Shown one piece after another: positions 25,514 through 34,898 of a stretch of DNA of 64,000 nucleotides; the stretch's first letter is position 1, and each line of letters opens with the position of its first letter. This stretch comes from UBA4782 sp034430215 (GTDB lineage Bacteria; Chloroflexota; Anaerolineae; Anaerolineales; Anaerolineaceae): assembly GCA_034430215.1 (NCBI GenBank), contig DAOUFE010000019.1, positions 372,001-436,000 of the forward strand, in the 5' to 3' direction. Made by a program: the position numbers and the translations under genes. The notes under the pieces were generated by a model. It had not been told where the DNA came from, did not search any database, and worked only from the letters and a program-made list of their open reading frames with translations.

Positions 25514-27136
25514 ATGAGCCGATTGACCCGCGTTACCATCATGCTTGCAGTCTTCTTTGCCATAGATAAAGCTCTGGCTTTATTGCGGCAGGTCATCATC
25601 GCCAGGCAATTTGGCTTGTCCGCAGCGTTGGATGTGTTTAACGCTGCAAACAATCTCCCTGACCTGTTATTTGCATTGATCTCCGGTGGTGCACTGGCGG
25701 TAGCCTTTATCCCTGTGCTCACAGCTGTTTTAACAGAAAAAGGGAAACCAGCCGCCTGGCAGCTCTTCTCCCGGATCGCCAACCTGGCATTTCTGGTGAC
25801 CGCAATCCTCTCCATCATCATAGCCCTTTTTGCGGATAATCTTGTAGGGTGGGAACTGGGGATCGCCCCCGGATTCACATCTGAACAGCAGGTTCTGGTC
25901 ATCCATCTGATGAGGATGAACCTGATCGCCACCCTCATCTTTTCTATCAGCGGTCTGGTTATGGCAGGACTACAAGCCAACCAGCATTTCTTCTTGCCCG
26001 CACTCGCACCATTACTTTACAACCTCGGACAAATATTTGGAGCTTTGATCCTCGCTCCTAATGAGCCCTATCAAATTGCGGGATTTCAATTGCCTGCTCT
26101 TGGTCTTGGAGTGGATGGCCTCGTCTATGGAGTTATCCTGGGTTCTGCCCTTCACCTGCTCATCCAGGTACCAGGATTGATCAAGTATAAATTCCATTGG
26201 TCGTTCAGCCTGGGATTGCACGACAATTCCGTCAAAAAAGTACTATCTCTGCTGGGTCCTCGCGTGATCACCATGTTACTGATCCAATTGATATTCATCG
26301 TTCGTGATAATCTGGCTTCACGGCTTGAATCAGGAGCAGTGACTGCACTCGCATACGGCTGGATGATCCAGCAAGTTCCTGAAACCCTGATCGGTACCGC
26401 CATTGGCACAGCATTACTCCCTACATTAGCTGAATTGCTTGCCAAAGGTCAATACGACGAATATCGAAAGAATATTCAAACTGCTGTGAATATTTTGATC
26501 GGATTAACGATCCCCATTGCTTTTGTTTTAGGCATTGGGCTACAGCCGCTTCTCCCTGTGGTATTTGGGTTTGATGTTAAAAGTGCCATGCTTCTTATGA
26601 GTGTAACAAGAGGATACCTGGTGGGTTTAACAGGCCACTGCCTTCTCGAAGTGGCGTCTCGTTCTTTTTATGCTCAACAAAATGCCCGTTTACCTCTTTT
26701 AGCTGCCGTGATCAATATTCTCGTATACATTACTCTGGGCAGCCTGCTTTTCAAATCAATGGGTGCTGCCGGTATCAGCCTTACGGATGCAATCGCTTTT
26801 TCAACGCAGGCAATCTTCTTATTATTCTTGCTTTCCCAACAGGAGAGTTCCTGGTTTGGTAAATTACGGAAATTTTTCTTCCGTAAAAAACCAGCTCCAC
26901 AGAATGAAGATAATACTTCCATTTCACCAGTAGCGGTAAAGTTCCCCGTACAAATCGTTTTATTAAGAGCTCTGGCAGCGGGTCTTCTTGGCGCATTGGC
27001 AAGCTATGGTGTTTTACTCCTGGCCCAAAAACTATCTCTTAATCCTCTGATTTCTGGTAGTATCAGCCTGATTGCAGGCGTGATTTTCTTTATTCCTGTA
27101 GTTTGGAAAGAAATCAAGTTTGTTTTACACCTCTAG
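25514..27136 (+). CDS. murJ: Lipid II flippase MurJ (MviN)
   Basis: This 540-residue MOP-superfamily protein has about 14 membrane helices. The N-terminal part (TRVTIMLAVFFAIDKALALLRQVIIARQFGLSAALDVFNAANNLPDLLF) and the RVITMLLIQLIFIVRDNLASRL and YAQQNARLPLLAAVINI segments fit MurJ, which moves lipid-linked peptidoglycan precursor across the membrane. Family proteins can also export other polyprenyl-linked glycans. It lies directly after a tRNA, with a TATAAT just before the ATG. The next gene begins 28 nt after its stop with its own promoter box. Confidence 0.88.
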   Translation: MSRLTRVTIMLAVFFAIDKALALLRQVIIARQFGLSAALDVFNAANNLPDLLFALISGGALAVAFIPVLTAVLTEKGKPAAWQLFSRIANLAFLVTAILSIIIALFADNLVGWELGIAPGFTSEQQVLVIHLMRMNLIATLIFSISGLVMAGLQANQHFFLPALAPLLYNLGQIFGALILAPNEPYQIAGFQLPALGLGVDGLVYGVILGSALHLLIQVPGLIKYKFHWSFSLGLHDNSVKKVLSLLGPRVITMLLIQLIFIVRDNLASRLESGAVTALAYGWMIQQVPETLIGTAIGTALLPTLAELLAKGQYDEYRKNIQTAVNILIGLTIPIAFVLGIGLQPLLPVVFGFDVKSAMLLMSVTRGYLVGLTGHCLLEVASRSFYAQQNARLPLLAAVINILVYITLGSLLFKSMGAAGISLTDAIAFSTQAIFLLFLLSQQESSWFGKLRKFFFRKKPAPQNEDNTSISPVAVKFPVQIVLLRALAAGLLGALASYGVLLLAQKLSLNPLISGSISLIAGVIFFIPVVWKEIKFVLHL

Positions 27137-27151
27137 CAATTTTGTATAAGG

Positions 27152-27157
27152 TATAAT
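27152..27157 (+). promoter_or_regulatory. -10 box (TATAAT), leaderless arrangement
   Basis: TATAAT ends 7 nt before the ATG at 27165, inside the 28-nt gap after murJ. Confidence 0.55.
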
Positions 27158-27164
27158 TGGCAAC

Positions 27165-28361
27165 ATGAACTATACAGACGAAACAAATTCACCATCTGAT
27201 TTTTCTGATATTTCAGATGAAAAAACAATGCCGGTCAACATAGAACCTGATGATGAAGATGTAACAGCGCAAATCCCTACCAGATTGCCTCCTGACGATC
27301 AGGTCCTTGGTACACCTCCATCCAATACTGATGAGGGAGAAAAGATAAAGAAACCCAAGAAAGGATGGATCATCCTTCTCGGTTTCATTTTAGTTATTAT
27401 CCTGACCGGAATTGGTGGATTCATAGGATATCAGGCAGCCTATAATTCTCGTAAAGCTGCAGCAGAAGAGCAGAATGCGATTGAGGCAACAAAGCAATTT
27501 GAGCTTGGTGTTGCAGATATGGAAGCGGGTCGATATGAAATAGCAAAACAACGTTTTGAATATGTTTTGCAAATTGATTCAAGTTTTCCTGGTGCAATGG
27601 ATAAACTAACCCAGGTGATGATGCTGATTGCTCAAGAGAAGACACCAACTCCACCTTTACCAACAGCAACCATTGCCCCAACGCCCACAAAAGATATGCG
27701 ACCATCAGAAGAATTGTTCAATGCCATTCAAAACTACCTGCGGGCTGGAGATTGGGTCAATGCGATCATCACCATTGAAGCCTTACGCACTGCAGACCTC
27801 GCATTTCGTCCAGTCGATGTGGATGGTATGTATTACATCGCATTACGAGGTCGTGGGATCAATAAAATCCTTATAGATGGAAACCTTGAAGGTGGTATTT
27901 ATGACCTTACCCTGGTTGAACGGTTTGGACCACTCGACAAAGAAGCAGAAGGTTATCGCTCCTGGGCAAGAGCATATATTCAAGGTGCCAGTTTTTGGAA
28001 AGTAGATTGGGAAAAAGTTGTCTCATATTTTAGTCAAATCTATCCTGCTGCTCCAAATATGGTGGATGCAGATGGCTGGACTGCTGCAGAACGATATCGA
28101 TACGCCTTGATCCAATATGGAGATCAATTCCTGGCTGCCGAAGATTACTGTTCAGCCCGTGATCAATACAGGATCGCATTGAGCATAGCGGATGACCCCA
28201 AATTAGGTCCTACAGCAACATATGTGCAGTTGCAATGTGAACCTCCAACTGCGACTCTTGCTCCTTTCACGCCAACTTCATCCTACATAACTGAGACACC
28301 TACTTTGGAGAGTACTGTGGCCCCAACAGAACCTCCAATCGAGACAACTACTGCCCCATAG
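27165..28361 (+). CDS. Single-span membrane protein with TPR-like extracytoplasmic domain
   Basis: This 398-residue protein has an acidic N-terminal cytoplasmic tail (about 1-60), one membrane helix (about 67-89, WIILLGFILVIILTGIGGFIGY), a short TPR-like unit (FELGVADMEAGRYEIAKQRFEYVLQI), a TPTP linker, and a second helical domain with further TPR-like units (AMFNAIQNYLRAGDW...; YRYALIQYGDQFLAAEDYCSARDQYRIAL). It ends in a Thr/Pro-rich tail. Function unknown. The style matches Chloroflexota surface TPR proteins that may organise envelope complexes. Confidence 0.65.
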   Translation: MNYTDETNSPSDFSDISDEKTMPVNIEPDDEDVTAQIPTRLPPDDQVLGTPPSNTDEGEKIKKPKKGWIILLGFILVIILTGIGGFIGYQAAYNSRKAAAEEQNAIEATKQFELGVADMEAGRYEIAKQRFEYVLQIDSSFPGAMDKLTQVMMLIAQEKTPTPPLPTATIAPTPTKDMRPSEELFNAIQNYLRAGDWVNAIITIEALRTADLAFRPVDVDGMYYIALRGRGINKILIDGNLEGGIYDLTLVERFGPLDKEAEGYRSWARAYIQGASFWKVDWEKVVSYFSQIYPAAPNMVDADGWTAAERYRYALIQYGDQFLAAEDYCSARDQYRIALSIADDPKLGPTATYVQLQCEPPTATLAPFTPTSSYITETPTLESTVAPTEPPIETTTAP

Positions 28362-28368
28362 CAAAATG

Positions 28369-28404
28369 AATTACCTCCCTTTTTATTAAAGGGAGGTAAT
28401 TTTT
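28369..28404 (+). terminator. Rho-independent terminator
   Basis: A 14-bp stem AATTACCTCCCTTT / AAAGGGAGGTAATT is followed by a T run, 8 nt after the stop of the preceding gene. Confidence 0.9.
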
Positions 28405-28483
28405 CGTGAATTCTACTTATAAATTTTCTATATAATATTTCTAGATGCAAGATCAATCCCAACCCTAAGTCTAAGGAGATTTC

Positions 28484-29506
28484 ATGCGAAGAGAAGTGAT
28501 TCTTATCACAGGAGCAAATGGCGAGATGGGTCATGGTCTGATTACTCATCTTGGGCAGCAAGGAAATCTAGCCATTATTGCTGTTGATGTCCAACCAATT
28601 GATAGTGAAATTGCTCAATACTGTACACGCACGATCCAAGGAGATATTCTGGATAATTTGCTATTAGGCCGTCTTATAGCAGAATTTGAGATCCGCACTA
28701 TTTTCCATTTGGCATCCATTTTATCTACTAAAGCAGAATACAACCCTGAAACTGCTCATAAAGTAAACGTCGAAGGTACGCTTAATTTGCTTCGGCTTGC
28801 AGTAGAACAATCACAATGGCAGGGTAAATCCGTAAAATTTATCTACCCCAGTTCAATTGCGGCTTATGGTTTACCCAACCTGAAAGTAAAAGAGGCTGCT
28901 GGTAAGGTTCAGGAAGATCAATGGCTGCAGCCAATAACAATGTATGGCATTAACAAACTATATTGCGAACATCTTGGGAGATACTACCAATACCATTACC
29001 GCCAACTTGCTGCTGATAGAGCAAGCCATACGATTGATTTTCGATCTATCCGCTTCCCTGGGTTGATCAGTGCAGTTACAATTCCCACCGGAGGAACGAG
29101 TGATTATGCGCCAGAAATGATCCATCATGCTGCGCAGGGATTACCCTATGATTGTTTTGTTCGACCTGATACTCGTTTGCCATTCATGGCGATGCCAGAT
29201 GCGATCAAAGCCCTTCTGATGCTCGAATCAGTGCCGCAAGAAAAATTGTCGAGACTTGTGTATAACATTACAAGTTTTAGCCCAACTGCTGATGAGATTT
29301 CCAATATAGTAAAATCTGCTTTTCCAAAAGCCAATATTGCTTACAAACCACATATCAGCCGGCAAGCGATCGTTGATTCATGGCCTGCCTGGTTGGATGA
29401 TAGTGCTGCCTGCAGAGATTGGAACTGGAAGCCAGATTTTGATCAAGAAAAAGCATTCAATGATTATCTATTTCCAACGATCTGCAAAAGATATTCAAAT
29501 ACATAA
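28484..29506 (+). CDS. NAD-dependent epimerase/dehydratase family protein (extended SDR)
   Basis: This 340-residue Rossmann enzyme has the dinucleotide motif TGANGEMG (about 8-15) and an acidic end to strand 2 (VDVQ). HLASILSTKAEYNP, the catalytic S (YPSSIAAYG) and the Y-x-x-x-K motif YGINK near 156 are present. It resembles the SDR-type L-threonine 3-dehydrogenase / UDP-sugar epimerase group; the substrate is not settled by sequence alone. A TATAAT lies at 28431-28436 and TAAGGAG before the ATG. Two genes of unknown function follow on the same strand with small gaps. Confidence 0.82.
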   Translation: MRREVILITGANGEMGHGLITHLGQQGNLAIIAVDVQPIDSEIAQYCTRTIQGDILDNLLLGRLIAEFEIRTIFHLASILSTKAEYNPETAHKVNVEGTLNLLRLAVEQSQWQGKSVKFIYPSSIAAYGLPNLKVKEAAGKVQEDQWLQPITMYGINKLYCEHLGRYYQYHYRQLAADRASHTIDFRSIRFPGLISAVTIPTGGTSDYAPEMIHHAAQGLPYDCFVRPDTRLPFMAMPDAIKALLMLESVPQEKLSRLVYNITSFSPTADEISNIVKSAFPKANIAYKPHISRQAIVDSWPAWLDDSAACRDWNWKPDFDQEKAFNDYLFPTICKRYSNT

Positions 29507-29519
29507 AAAGGGGTGAGCA

Positions 29520-30065
29520 ATGGCAGGGGAAGATATCACTGCAAAATTTGATATAGCGGATGATGAAAAAGCAACTCAAATGATGGTTTACATTACCCAA
29601 GGCATTTATTGGGGAACCGTCATTACAAAACAAGGTGTACGCTTAAGCACCTGGTTGAGAGGACAGGCTGCTCCGGATTATATGAGATTATTGGATACAA
29701 AAGGTTTGATCACTACCGCAGGTGGACAACCAAAACCAGTGGCTTTTAAAGAAACCAATATCCCTGCAGAATATATTCTTGCTTACCATATGCTTCCCCC
29801 TGCTCAAGATCCTGTTGATTATGATGTGACCGAACCCAACCGGAGTATGATCCCAGTCACGATGGGTATTGGAACTTTTTTCTGCAACGGTTTTTTGCGG
29901 ATATCCACGATCTCTACATTGGCTAAATTTCTGGATGCGACAAAAGAGGTGTTTACCTCGGTATATGATGCTGAAATAAATTGTCCAATCATGCCTTCTT
30001 TAGGCACTTTGAAAATTCCCTATTTGCAGGTTCGTAAAAATAATACGATTTTCTGTCTGAAATGA
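29520..30065 (+). CDS. Conserved-looking hypothetical protein
   Basis: This is a 181-residue soluble protein with no signal peptide or membrane segment. I do not recognise the family. It is mixed alpha/beta with an acidic start (EDITAKFDIADDEKATQMMVYITQGIYWG) and an LSTWLRGQAAPDYMRLLDTKG segment. It starts 13 nt after the epimerase, with a good AGGGGTGAG site, and is followed 23 nt later by the zinc-ribbon protein, so it is very likely a real, co-transcribed gene. Confidence 0.65.
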   Translation: MAGEDITAKFDIADDEKATQMMVYITQGIYWGTVITKQGVRLSTWLRGQAAPDYMRLLDTKGLITTAGGQPKPVAFKETNIPAEYILAYHMLPPAQDPVDYDVTEPNRSMIPVTMGIGTFFCNGFLRISTISTLAKFLDATKEVFTSVYDAEINCPIMPSLGTLKIPYLQVRKNNTIFCLK

Positions 30066-30088
30066 ATGATTGATAATGGAAGGTTATT

Positions 30089-31162
30089 ATGGTTAGAAAA
30101 ACAGTAGGCTATGTGAACCTTGTTTGGTACTGCCCCTCTTGTGGAGTAAGAAACCTGGGAACTCAACGAACCTGCCAGGGTTGTGGGAAACCACAACCTG
30201 ATGACGTAGCGTTTCAGAAACCCGAACAGGATCATAAAATTACTGATGAAAAAGTCATTGAAGCTGCAAAAAAAGGCGCAGATATTCATTGCGCTTATTG
30301 TGGTGCCCGTAATCCTGCTGATGCAAAAATTTGCGTTCAATGCGGAGCAGATTTGTCCAGTGGTAAAAAACGCCAGGCAGGTGCAGTATTAGGTGCTGTT
30401 CAAACAACAGAAGTTCCTCAACGGTTATGTCCTAGTTGCAAGACACCAAATCCCGAGACAAACCAAACATGTTCAAAATGTGGTGCGCCACTGGAAAAAC
30501 CAATCCAGGCTACTCCTACTATACCAACAAAGAAAATTAATCCATTATGGATCATCATTGGAATCATTGCAGGAATTTTGATCTGTATTCTTCTCTCCAT
30601 TGCAATATTCTCTGGTGATGGAAAATCTGAGACTATTACAGGAACAGTCAATGGGGTTCATTGGGAACGCTCGATCGCAATTCTCGGATTGGTTCAGACT
30701 GAAAAATCCGATTGGCTGGAAAATATTCCACAGAGCGCAGTTATTGGCACCTGCACCAAAGAGTATCATCACACAGAAGATTCCCCCATTGAAGGTTCGG
30801 TAGAAGTATGTGGTACACCCTATGTTGTTGATACGGGAAGTGGTGTAGGCGAAGAAGTTGTTGATTGTGTTTACGAAGTGTATCTGGATTACTGCACTTA
30901 TACGGATTACGAATGGTCTGTGGTCGACACTGCGGTAGTAAACGGAAATGACCTTGATCCATATTGGCCAGACCTTTCTCTTAGTAGCGAGCAGCAAGAA
31001 GGTGATAGAACAGAGACCTATATTTGTAGTTTTCAAACATCTCAAGGAGAACTCGATTATCAAACAAGTTCATACAATGAATTCAATCAATGCCAGATGG
31101 GCAGCGAATGGGAATTGGAAGTAAACAGCAGAGGACAAATAGTAGGTTTGACCGAGAAATAA
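30089..31162 (+). CDS. Membrane protein with three cytoplasmic zinc ribbons
   Basis: This 357-residue protein has three CxxC...CxxC zinc ribbons in the N-terminal 140 residues (YCPSC...CQGC, CAYC...CVQC, CPSC...CSKC). A membrane helix follows (about 150-173, LWIIIGIIAGILICILLSIAIF), then an extracytoplasmic domain of about 180 residues rich in acidic residues and cysteines that may form disulfides (GTVNGVHWERSIAILG..., YEVYLDYCTYTDYEW). The function is unknown. The last domain looks like a repeated beta motif seen in other predicted surface proteins. GGAAGG precedes the ATG. Confidence 0.7.
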   Translation: MVRKTVGYVNLVWYCPSCGVRNLGTQRTCQGCGKPQPDDVAFQKPEQDHKITDEKVIEAAKKGADIHCAYCGARNPADAKICVQCGADLSSGKKRQAGAVLGAVQTTEVPQRLCPSCKTPNPETNQTCSKCGAPLEKPIQATPTIPTKKINPLWIIIGIIAGILICILLSIAIFSGDGKSETITGTVNGVHWERSIAILGLVQTEKSDWLENIPQSAVIGTCTKEYHHTEDSPIEGSVEVCGTPYVVDTGSGVGEEVVDCVYEVYLDYCTYTDYEWSVVDTAVVNGNDLDPYWPDLSLSSEQQEGDRTETYICSFQTSQGELDYQTSSYNEFNQCQMGSEWELEVNSRGQIVGLTEK

Positions 31163-31166
31163 AACC

Positions 31167-32537
31167 TTATTTTAACGAAAACCAGAATGCGAGATCATTA
31201 ACATTGGTCCCTGTTGAACCGGTTTTCAGCAATAATTCCAGTTTTTCAAGGATTGGATAGGTGTTATTCGTTTCAAGGGCTTCATCGATATCAAGGTGAA
31301 GCCTTTGTGCATCTTGAATAACCAAGCCATTTACGCAGGCACCTGCAGCATCGGTTGAGCCATCCTCTCCATCAGTAGCCAATGTAAAGAAAATTTCGTT
31401 TTTACTTCCTGATAACGTTTTAGCAGCACCCAATGCCATTTCTTGATTTCTTCCACCTTTTCCATTCCCCTTCAAGGTTACTGTTGTCTCTCCCCCAAAA
31501 AGAACACATGCTTTATCTACTGACTGAAGTTTTTCCTTCCAGATTTCTCTTGCCCGGAGTACTAAATCGTTTCCCAATTTTCGCGCTTCGCCAATAAAAG
31601 GTTGACCTTCTTTATAAACCGCATACCCCTCAATATTCGCTTGTTGAAATGCAGCATTCAACGCAGTTGAATTACTGGCAACGATCTGAGCAAACCCCTT
31701 TTCCCATATAGATACACTCTCTTTTACCGTTTCTGGAGAGAGTCCTTTTTTGCCTGCTAAAAGGAAATTCTGAATTTCAACAGGAATATTTTTCCATAAC
31801 TTATATCGATGAAGGATATGGATGGCATCCTCGAATGTGGACAAATCTGGAACGGTAGGTCCAGAAGCTATAGAGTCCAATGCATTATCTGTAACATCAG
31901 AAATAACCAGCGAGATGAAACTTGCTGGATGTGCAGCCAGCGCAAGTTTTCCACCTTTCACTCTATCCAGATGCTTTCGAATAACATTCATTTCTTGAAT
32001 AGTGGCACCTGAAGCAAGAAGCTGTTGAGTCACTTTCTGTAGATGCTCCAATTTCAAACCGCTTTCAGGTGCGGTAAGAAGTGCCGAACCCCCTCCAGAA
32101 ATGAGAAAGATTACAATATCCTTTTCTTCAGCATTTTTTAAATAGTTTATGACTGTTTCTGCGGCGAAAATGCTTTTTTCATCAGGTAATGGATGGCTAC
32201 TCGAAATAATTCTGAATTTATCTGATTTGTCAATTTTTTCACTTATTAGTTTTTTTGTAACAACCACCCCACTATGGATTTTTTCACCTAATACCTCAAC
32301 TAAACCCCTGGTCATAGGTATCGACGCTTTGCCAACTGCTACAACCATTATTTTTGCATTTTGGCTTACAGAGTAATCCATACCATCGATCGAAAAACCA
32401 TGTTTTTTGTTTTGAATGGATCTTTTTATCACAGAATATGGATCAACTGCATCAAGCGAAGCTTGAAGGATCCTTAAAATACTTACTCGATGTTCAGTTG
32501 GGATGTTGCTGGGAATTTTCCAGTGGTCAATTTCCAT
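31167..32537 (-). CDS. Glycerate 2-kinase (GckA/MOFRL family)
   Basis: This 456-residue enzyme is expected to phosphorylate D-glycerate to 2-phosphoglycerate. It has the DUF4147 N-terminal domain (VGKASIPMTRG, SSHPLPDEKS, FLISGGGSALL, LVISDVTDNALDSIASGPTVPD) and the C-terminal MOFRL domain (CVLFGGETTVTLKGNGKGGRNQEMALG, LATDGEDGSTDAAGA). It would feed glycerate into lower glycolysis. It is convergent with the zinc-ribbon gene. No ribosome site is seen before the ATG, so a leaderless start is possible here too. Confidence 0.9.
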   Translation of the reverse strand: MEIDHWKIPSNIPTEHRVSILRILQASLDAVDPYSVIKRSIQNKKHGFSIDGMDYSVSQNAKIMVVAVGKASIPMTRGLVEVLGEKIHSGVVVTKKLISEKIDKSDKFRIISSSHPLPDEKSIFAAETVINYLKNAEEKDIVIFLISGGGSALLTAPESGLKLEHLQKVTQQLLASGATIQEMNVIRKHLDRVKGGKLALAAHPASFISLVISDVTDNALDSIASGPTVPDLSTFEDAIHILHRYKLWKNIPVEIQNFLLAGKKGLSPETVKESVSIWEKGFAQIVASNSTALNAAFQQANIEGYAVYKEGQPFIGEARKLGNDLVLRAREIWKEKLQSVDKACVLFGGETTVTLKGNGKGGRNQEMALGAAKTLSGSKNEIFFTLATDGEDGSTDAAGACVNGLVIQDAQRLHLDIDEALETNNTYPILEKLELLLKTGSTGTNVNDLAFWFSLK

Positions 32538-32708
32538 GTCACAATTAAGTAATATTTTTTTTGAGGAAATTTATTATTCACCTTGTAATCAATAAGTGTT
32601 ATATTTTCTGAAAGTTACCAAAACTTACTGGTTCTCAGCGAATAAATTACGGTACAATATTTGTTGAGCTTTTAATAATTTTACATCCGTTTACGGAGGA
32701 TCTATAAA

Positions 32709-34820
32709 GTGAATAATTCACATCTTGATTTTCTTTTTCGCCCGAAATCTGTTGCAGTAATCGGCGCGTCAGCTACCCCTGGAAAGATCGGTTACTCGGT
32801 GATGGCCAATTTAATCGAGGGGAAATATGAAGGCAAGATTTATCCAATCAACAATAAATTGGATAACATCTTGGGTATTAAATGTCATGCGTCCATTCTT
32901 GATGTTCAAGAGCCTGTTGACATTGCTGTTGTCACCGTCCCCGCAAAAATTTGTGTACCAATTACAGAAGAATGTGGGAAAAAAGGAGTTAAAGCTTTGG
33001 TCATCATCACCTCTGGCTTCAGTGAAGTAGGTGAAAAGGACCTGGAACAACAGATGGTTGATATCGCCAAAAAGTACAACATGCGCATACTGGGTCCAAA
33101 CATTGTTGGATATCTTTCCAATGGTGAAAAACTCAACGCATCCTTTGCACCATTCCTTCCTTTACGAGGAAAAGCTTCTTTGATCTCTCAGAGTGGCGCA
33201 TTGTTGATCGCTTTGGATGCAGCCACCTATTCACGCCGGGTAGGTTTTGAAAAGTTGCTTTCCATCGGCAATATGTCAGACCTTGATTTCGCTGACATGA
33301 TCGAGTGGTTGAACAACGATAAAGATACTTCTTGTATTTCTTTATATATTGAAGGCTTCAAAGATGGTCGCAAATTCATCGAACAATGTCGGAAGACTAC
33401 CAAACCTATCATTGCATTAAAAGCGGGTGTTTCTGCACATGGTGCAGCAGCAGCAGCTTCTCATACCGGCTCACTTGCAGGTGCTGCAAAAGTCTACGGG
33501 GCAGCATTCCAACAAGCTGGCGTAGTGCAAGCTTCTGACCTCGATAATCTCTTCGACCGCACACTTGCCTTTTCGCTCGAACCACCATTGAAAGGCGATA
33601 ACCTTCTTGTGATCACCAATGGTGGTGGTGTAGGTGTATTGGCTACAGATGCTGCGGAGCGATATGGTATCCCGCTAAAATTTGCACCAAAAGATGTTCA
33701 GGAAGCACTGAAAAAACATATGCCAGACTTTGGATCAGCAAAAAATCCTGTTGACTTAACTGGAATGGCTGGACCAGAATGGTATAAAGAATCAGTCTTG
33801 TATGCGATCAAACACGATTGGGTAGATGGCGTAATTGTTCTTTATTGTGAGACAGCAATTACCAATCCTTCAGAAATTGCCAAGTCGATATTCGAAGCAG
33901 TCAAAGAATCCGGTGTAACCGATAAACCAGTTACCGTTTCATTTGTTGGTGGCGAAAAATCTGAAAAAGGTATGCAGTGGCTGGTGGAAAATGGCATTCC
34001 TGCCTATGGTGCTCCTGATATCGCTATGAATGCTATGGCTGCCCTTCGTGAATATGCAAAGATCCGCACAACCCTATCTGAAAAAGAAAACAATGATGTC
34101 AAAGTAGATAAAGCTTTTGCACAGAAAATTATTGCTGGCGCACGGGCTGCAGGTCGTGATTCTCTAACTGAAATTGAAGCCAAGCAGGTTTTTGAGGCTT
34201 ATGGTCTTCCTGTGACAAAGACTTATCTCGCGAAATCAGAAGAAGAAGCTGTTGCGCTTGCAAAGAAGATTGGTTTCCCTGTAGTTATGAAGATCGTTTC
34301 TCCTGATATTCTACATAAATCCGATGCGGGTGCAGTCAAAGTGAATATCAAGGATGAGCAATCTGCTCGCGATGCCTATCAGATTATTCTGAAGAACTCA
34401 AAAAATTACAAAGCAGACGCAAATATTCATGGTGTTGCTGTACAGGAAATGGCTCCATCAGGTACCGAAGTGATCATGGGGTCTGTCAATGATCCTACCT
34501 TTGGTCCAACAATGATGTTCGGTCTGGGAGGTATCTTTGTAGAGGTTCTGAAAGACGTAACTTTCCGTGTTGCCCCTGTTTCGACAGGTCAAGCACGCCA
34601 TATGATTGATGAGATTCGTGGTGCACCAATTTTAGCTGGTGTCCGCGGCGAAAACCCTCGCGATCGTGCTCAACTGGCTGATACAGTATGTCGCTACTCA
34701 AAAATGATCCTTGATCTTGGAGATGACATCAGTGAATCTGATGCAAATCCAATTCTTGTTTACGAAGAAGGCAAGGGAGTGAAAGTCGTCGACGCCCGTG
34801 TCATTCTGAAGAAGAAATAG
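32709..34820 (+). CDS. ADP-forming acetate/acyl-CoA synthetase (alpha-beta fusion)
   Basis: This 703-residue fusion links a CoA-binding Rossmann domain (KSVAVIGASATPGKIGY), a succinyl-CoA-ligase-like domain, and a C-terminal ATP-grasp domain (about 470-703, EAKQVFEAYGLPVTKTYLAKSEEEAVALAKKIGFPVVMKIVSPDILHKSDAGAV). The phosphorylated His is probably His252 in SHTGSLAG. The enzyme makes ATP from an acyl-CoA plus ADP and Pi, the usual last step of acetate or branched-acid production in archaea and some bacteria. It starts at GTG 32709, with GGAGGA 7 nt upstream. It fits with H2-producing fermentation. Confidence 0.92.
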   Translation: MNNSHLDFLFRPKSVAVIGASATPGKIGYSVMANLIEGKYEGKIYPINNKLDNILGIKCHASILDVQEPVDIAVVTVPAKICVPITEECGKKGVKALVIITSGFSEVGEKDLEQQMVDIAKKYNMRILGPNIVGYLSNGEKLNASFAPFLPLRGKASLISQSGALLIALDAATYSRRVGFEKLLSIGNMSDLDFADMIEWLNNDKDTSCISLYIEGFKDGRKFIEQCRKTTKPIIALKAGVSAHGAAAAASHTGSLAGAAKVYGAAFQQAGVVQASDLDNLFDRTLAFSLEPPLKGDNLLVITNGGGVGVLATDAAERYGIPLKFAPKDVQEALKKHMPDFGSAKNPVDLTGMAGPEWYKESVLYAIKHDWVDGVIVLYCETAITNPSEIAKSIFEAVKESGVTDKPVTVSFVGGEKSEKGMQWLVENGIPAYGAPDIAMNAMAALREYAKIRTTLSEKENNDVKVDKAFAQKIIAGARAAGRDSLTEIEAKQVFEAYGLPVTKTYLAKSEEEAVALAKKIGFPVVMKIVSPDILHKSDAGAVKVNIKDEQSARDAYQIILKNSKNYKADANIHGVAVQEMAPSGTEVIMGSVNDPTFGPTMMFGLGGIFVEVLKDVTFRVAPVSTGQARHMIDEIRGAPILAGVRGENPRDRAQLADTVCRYSKMILDLGDDISESDANPILVYEEGKGVKVVDARVILKKK

Positions 34821-34833
34821 CATTATTGAAGCC

Positions 34834-34863
34834 AAGGGGCTGCAAAAGATTGCAGCCCCTTTT
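34834..34863 (+). terminator. Rho-independent terminator
   Basis: A 12-bp stem AAGGGGCTGCAA / TTGCAGCCCCTT with an AAGA loop and T run follows the acyl-CoA synthetase gene. Confidence 0.92.
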
Positions 34864-34898
34864 CTCTCCCTGTCGTGACCGTTATTCAGGCAGGTGAA

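Noticed and set aside
25372..25980. A 202-residue reverse-strand reading frame across the tRNA and start of murJ
   Set aside because: It runs antisense through a perfect tRNA cloverleaf and a terminator and into murJ; its sequence resembles no family.
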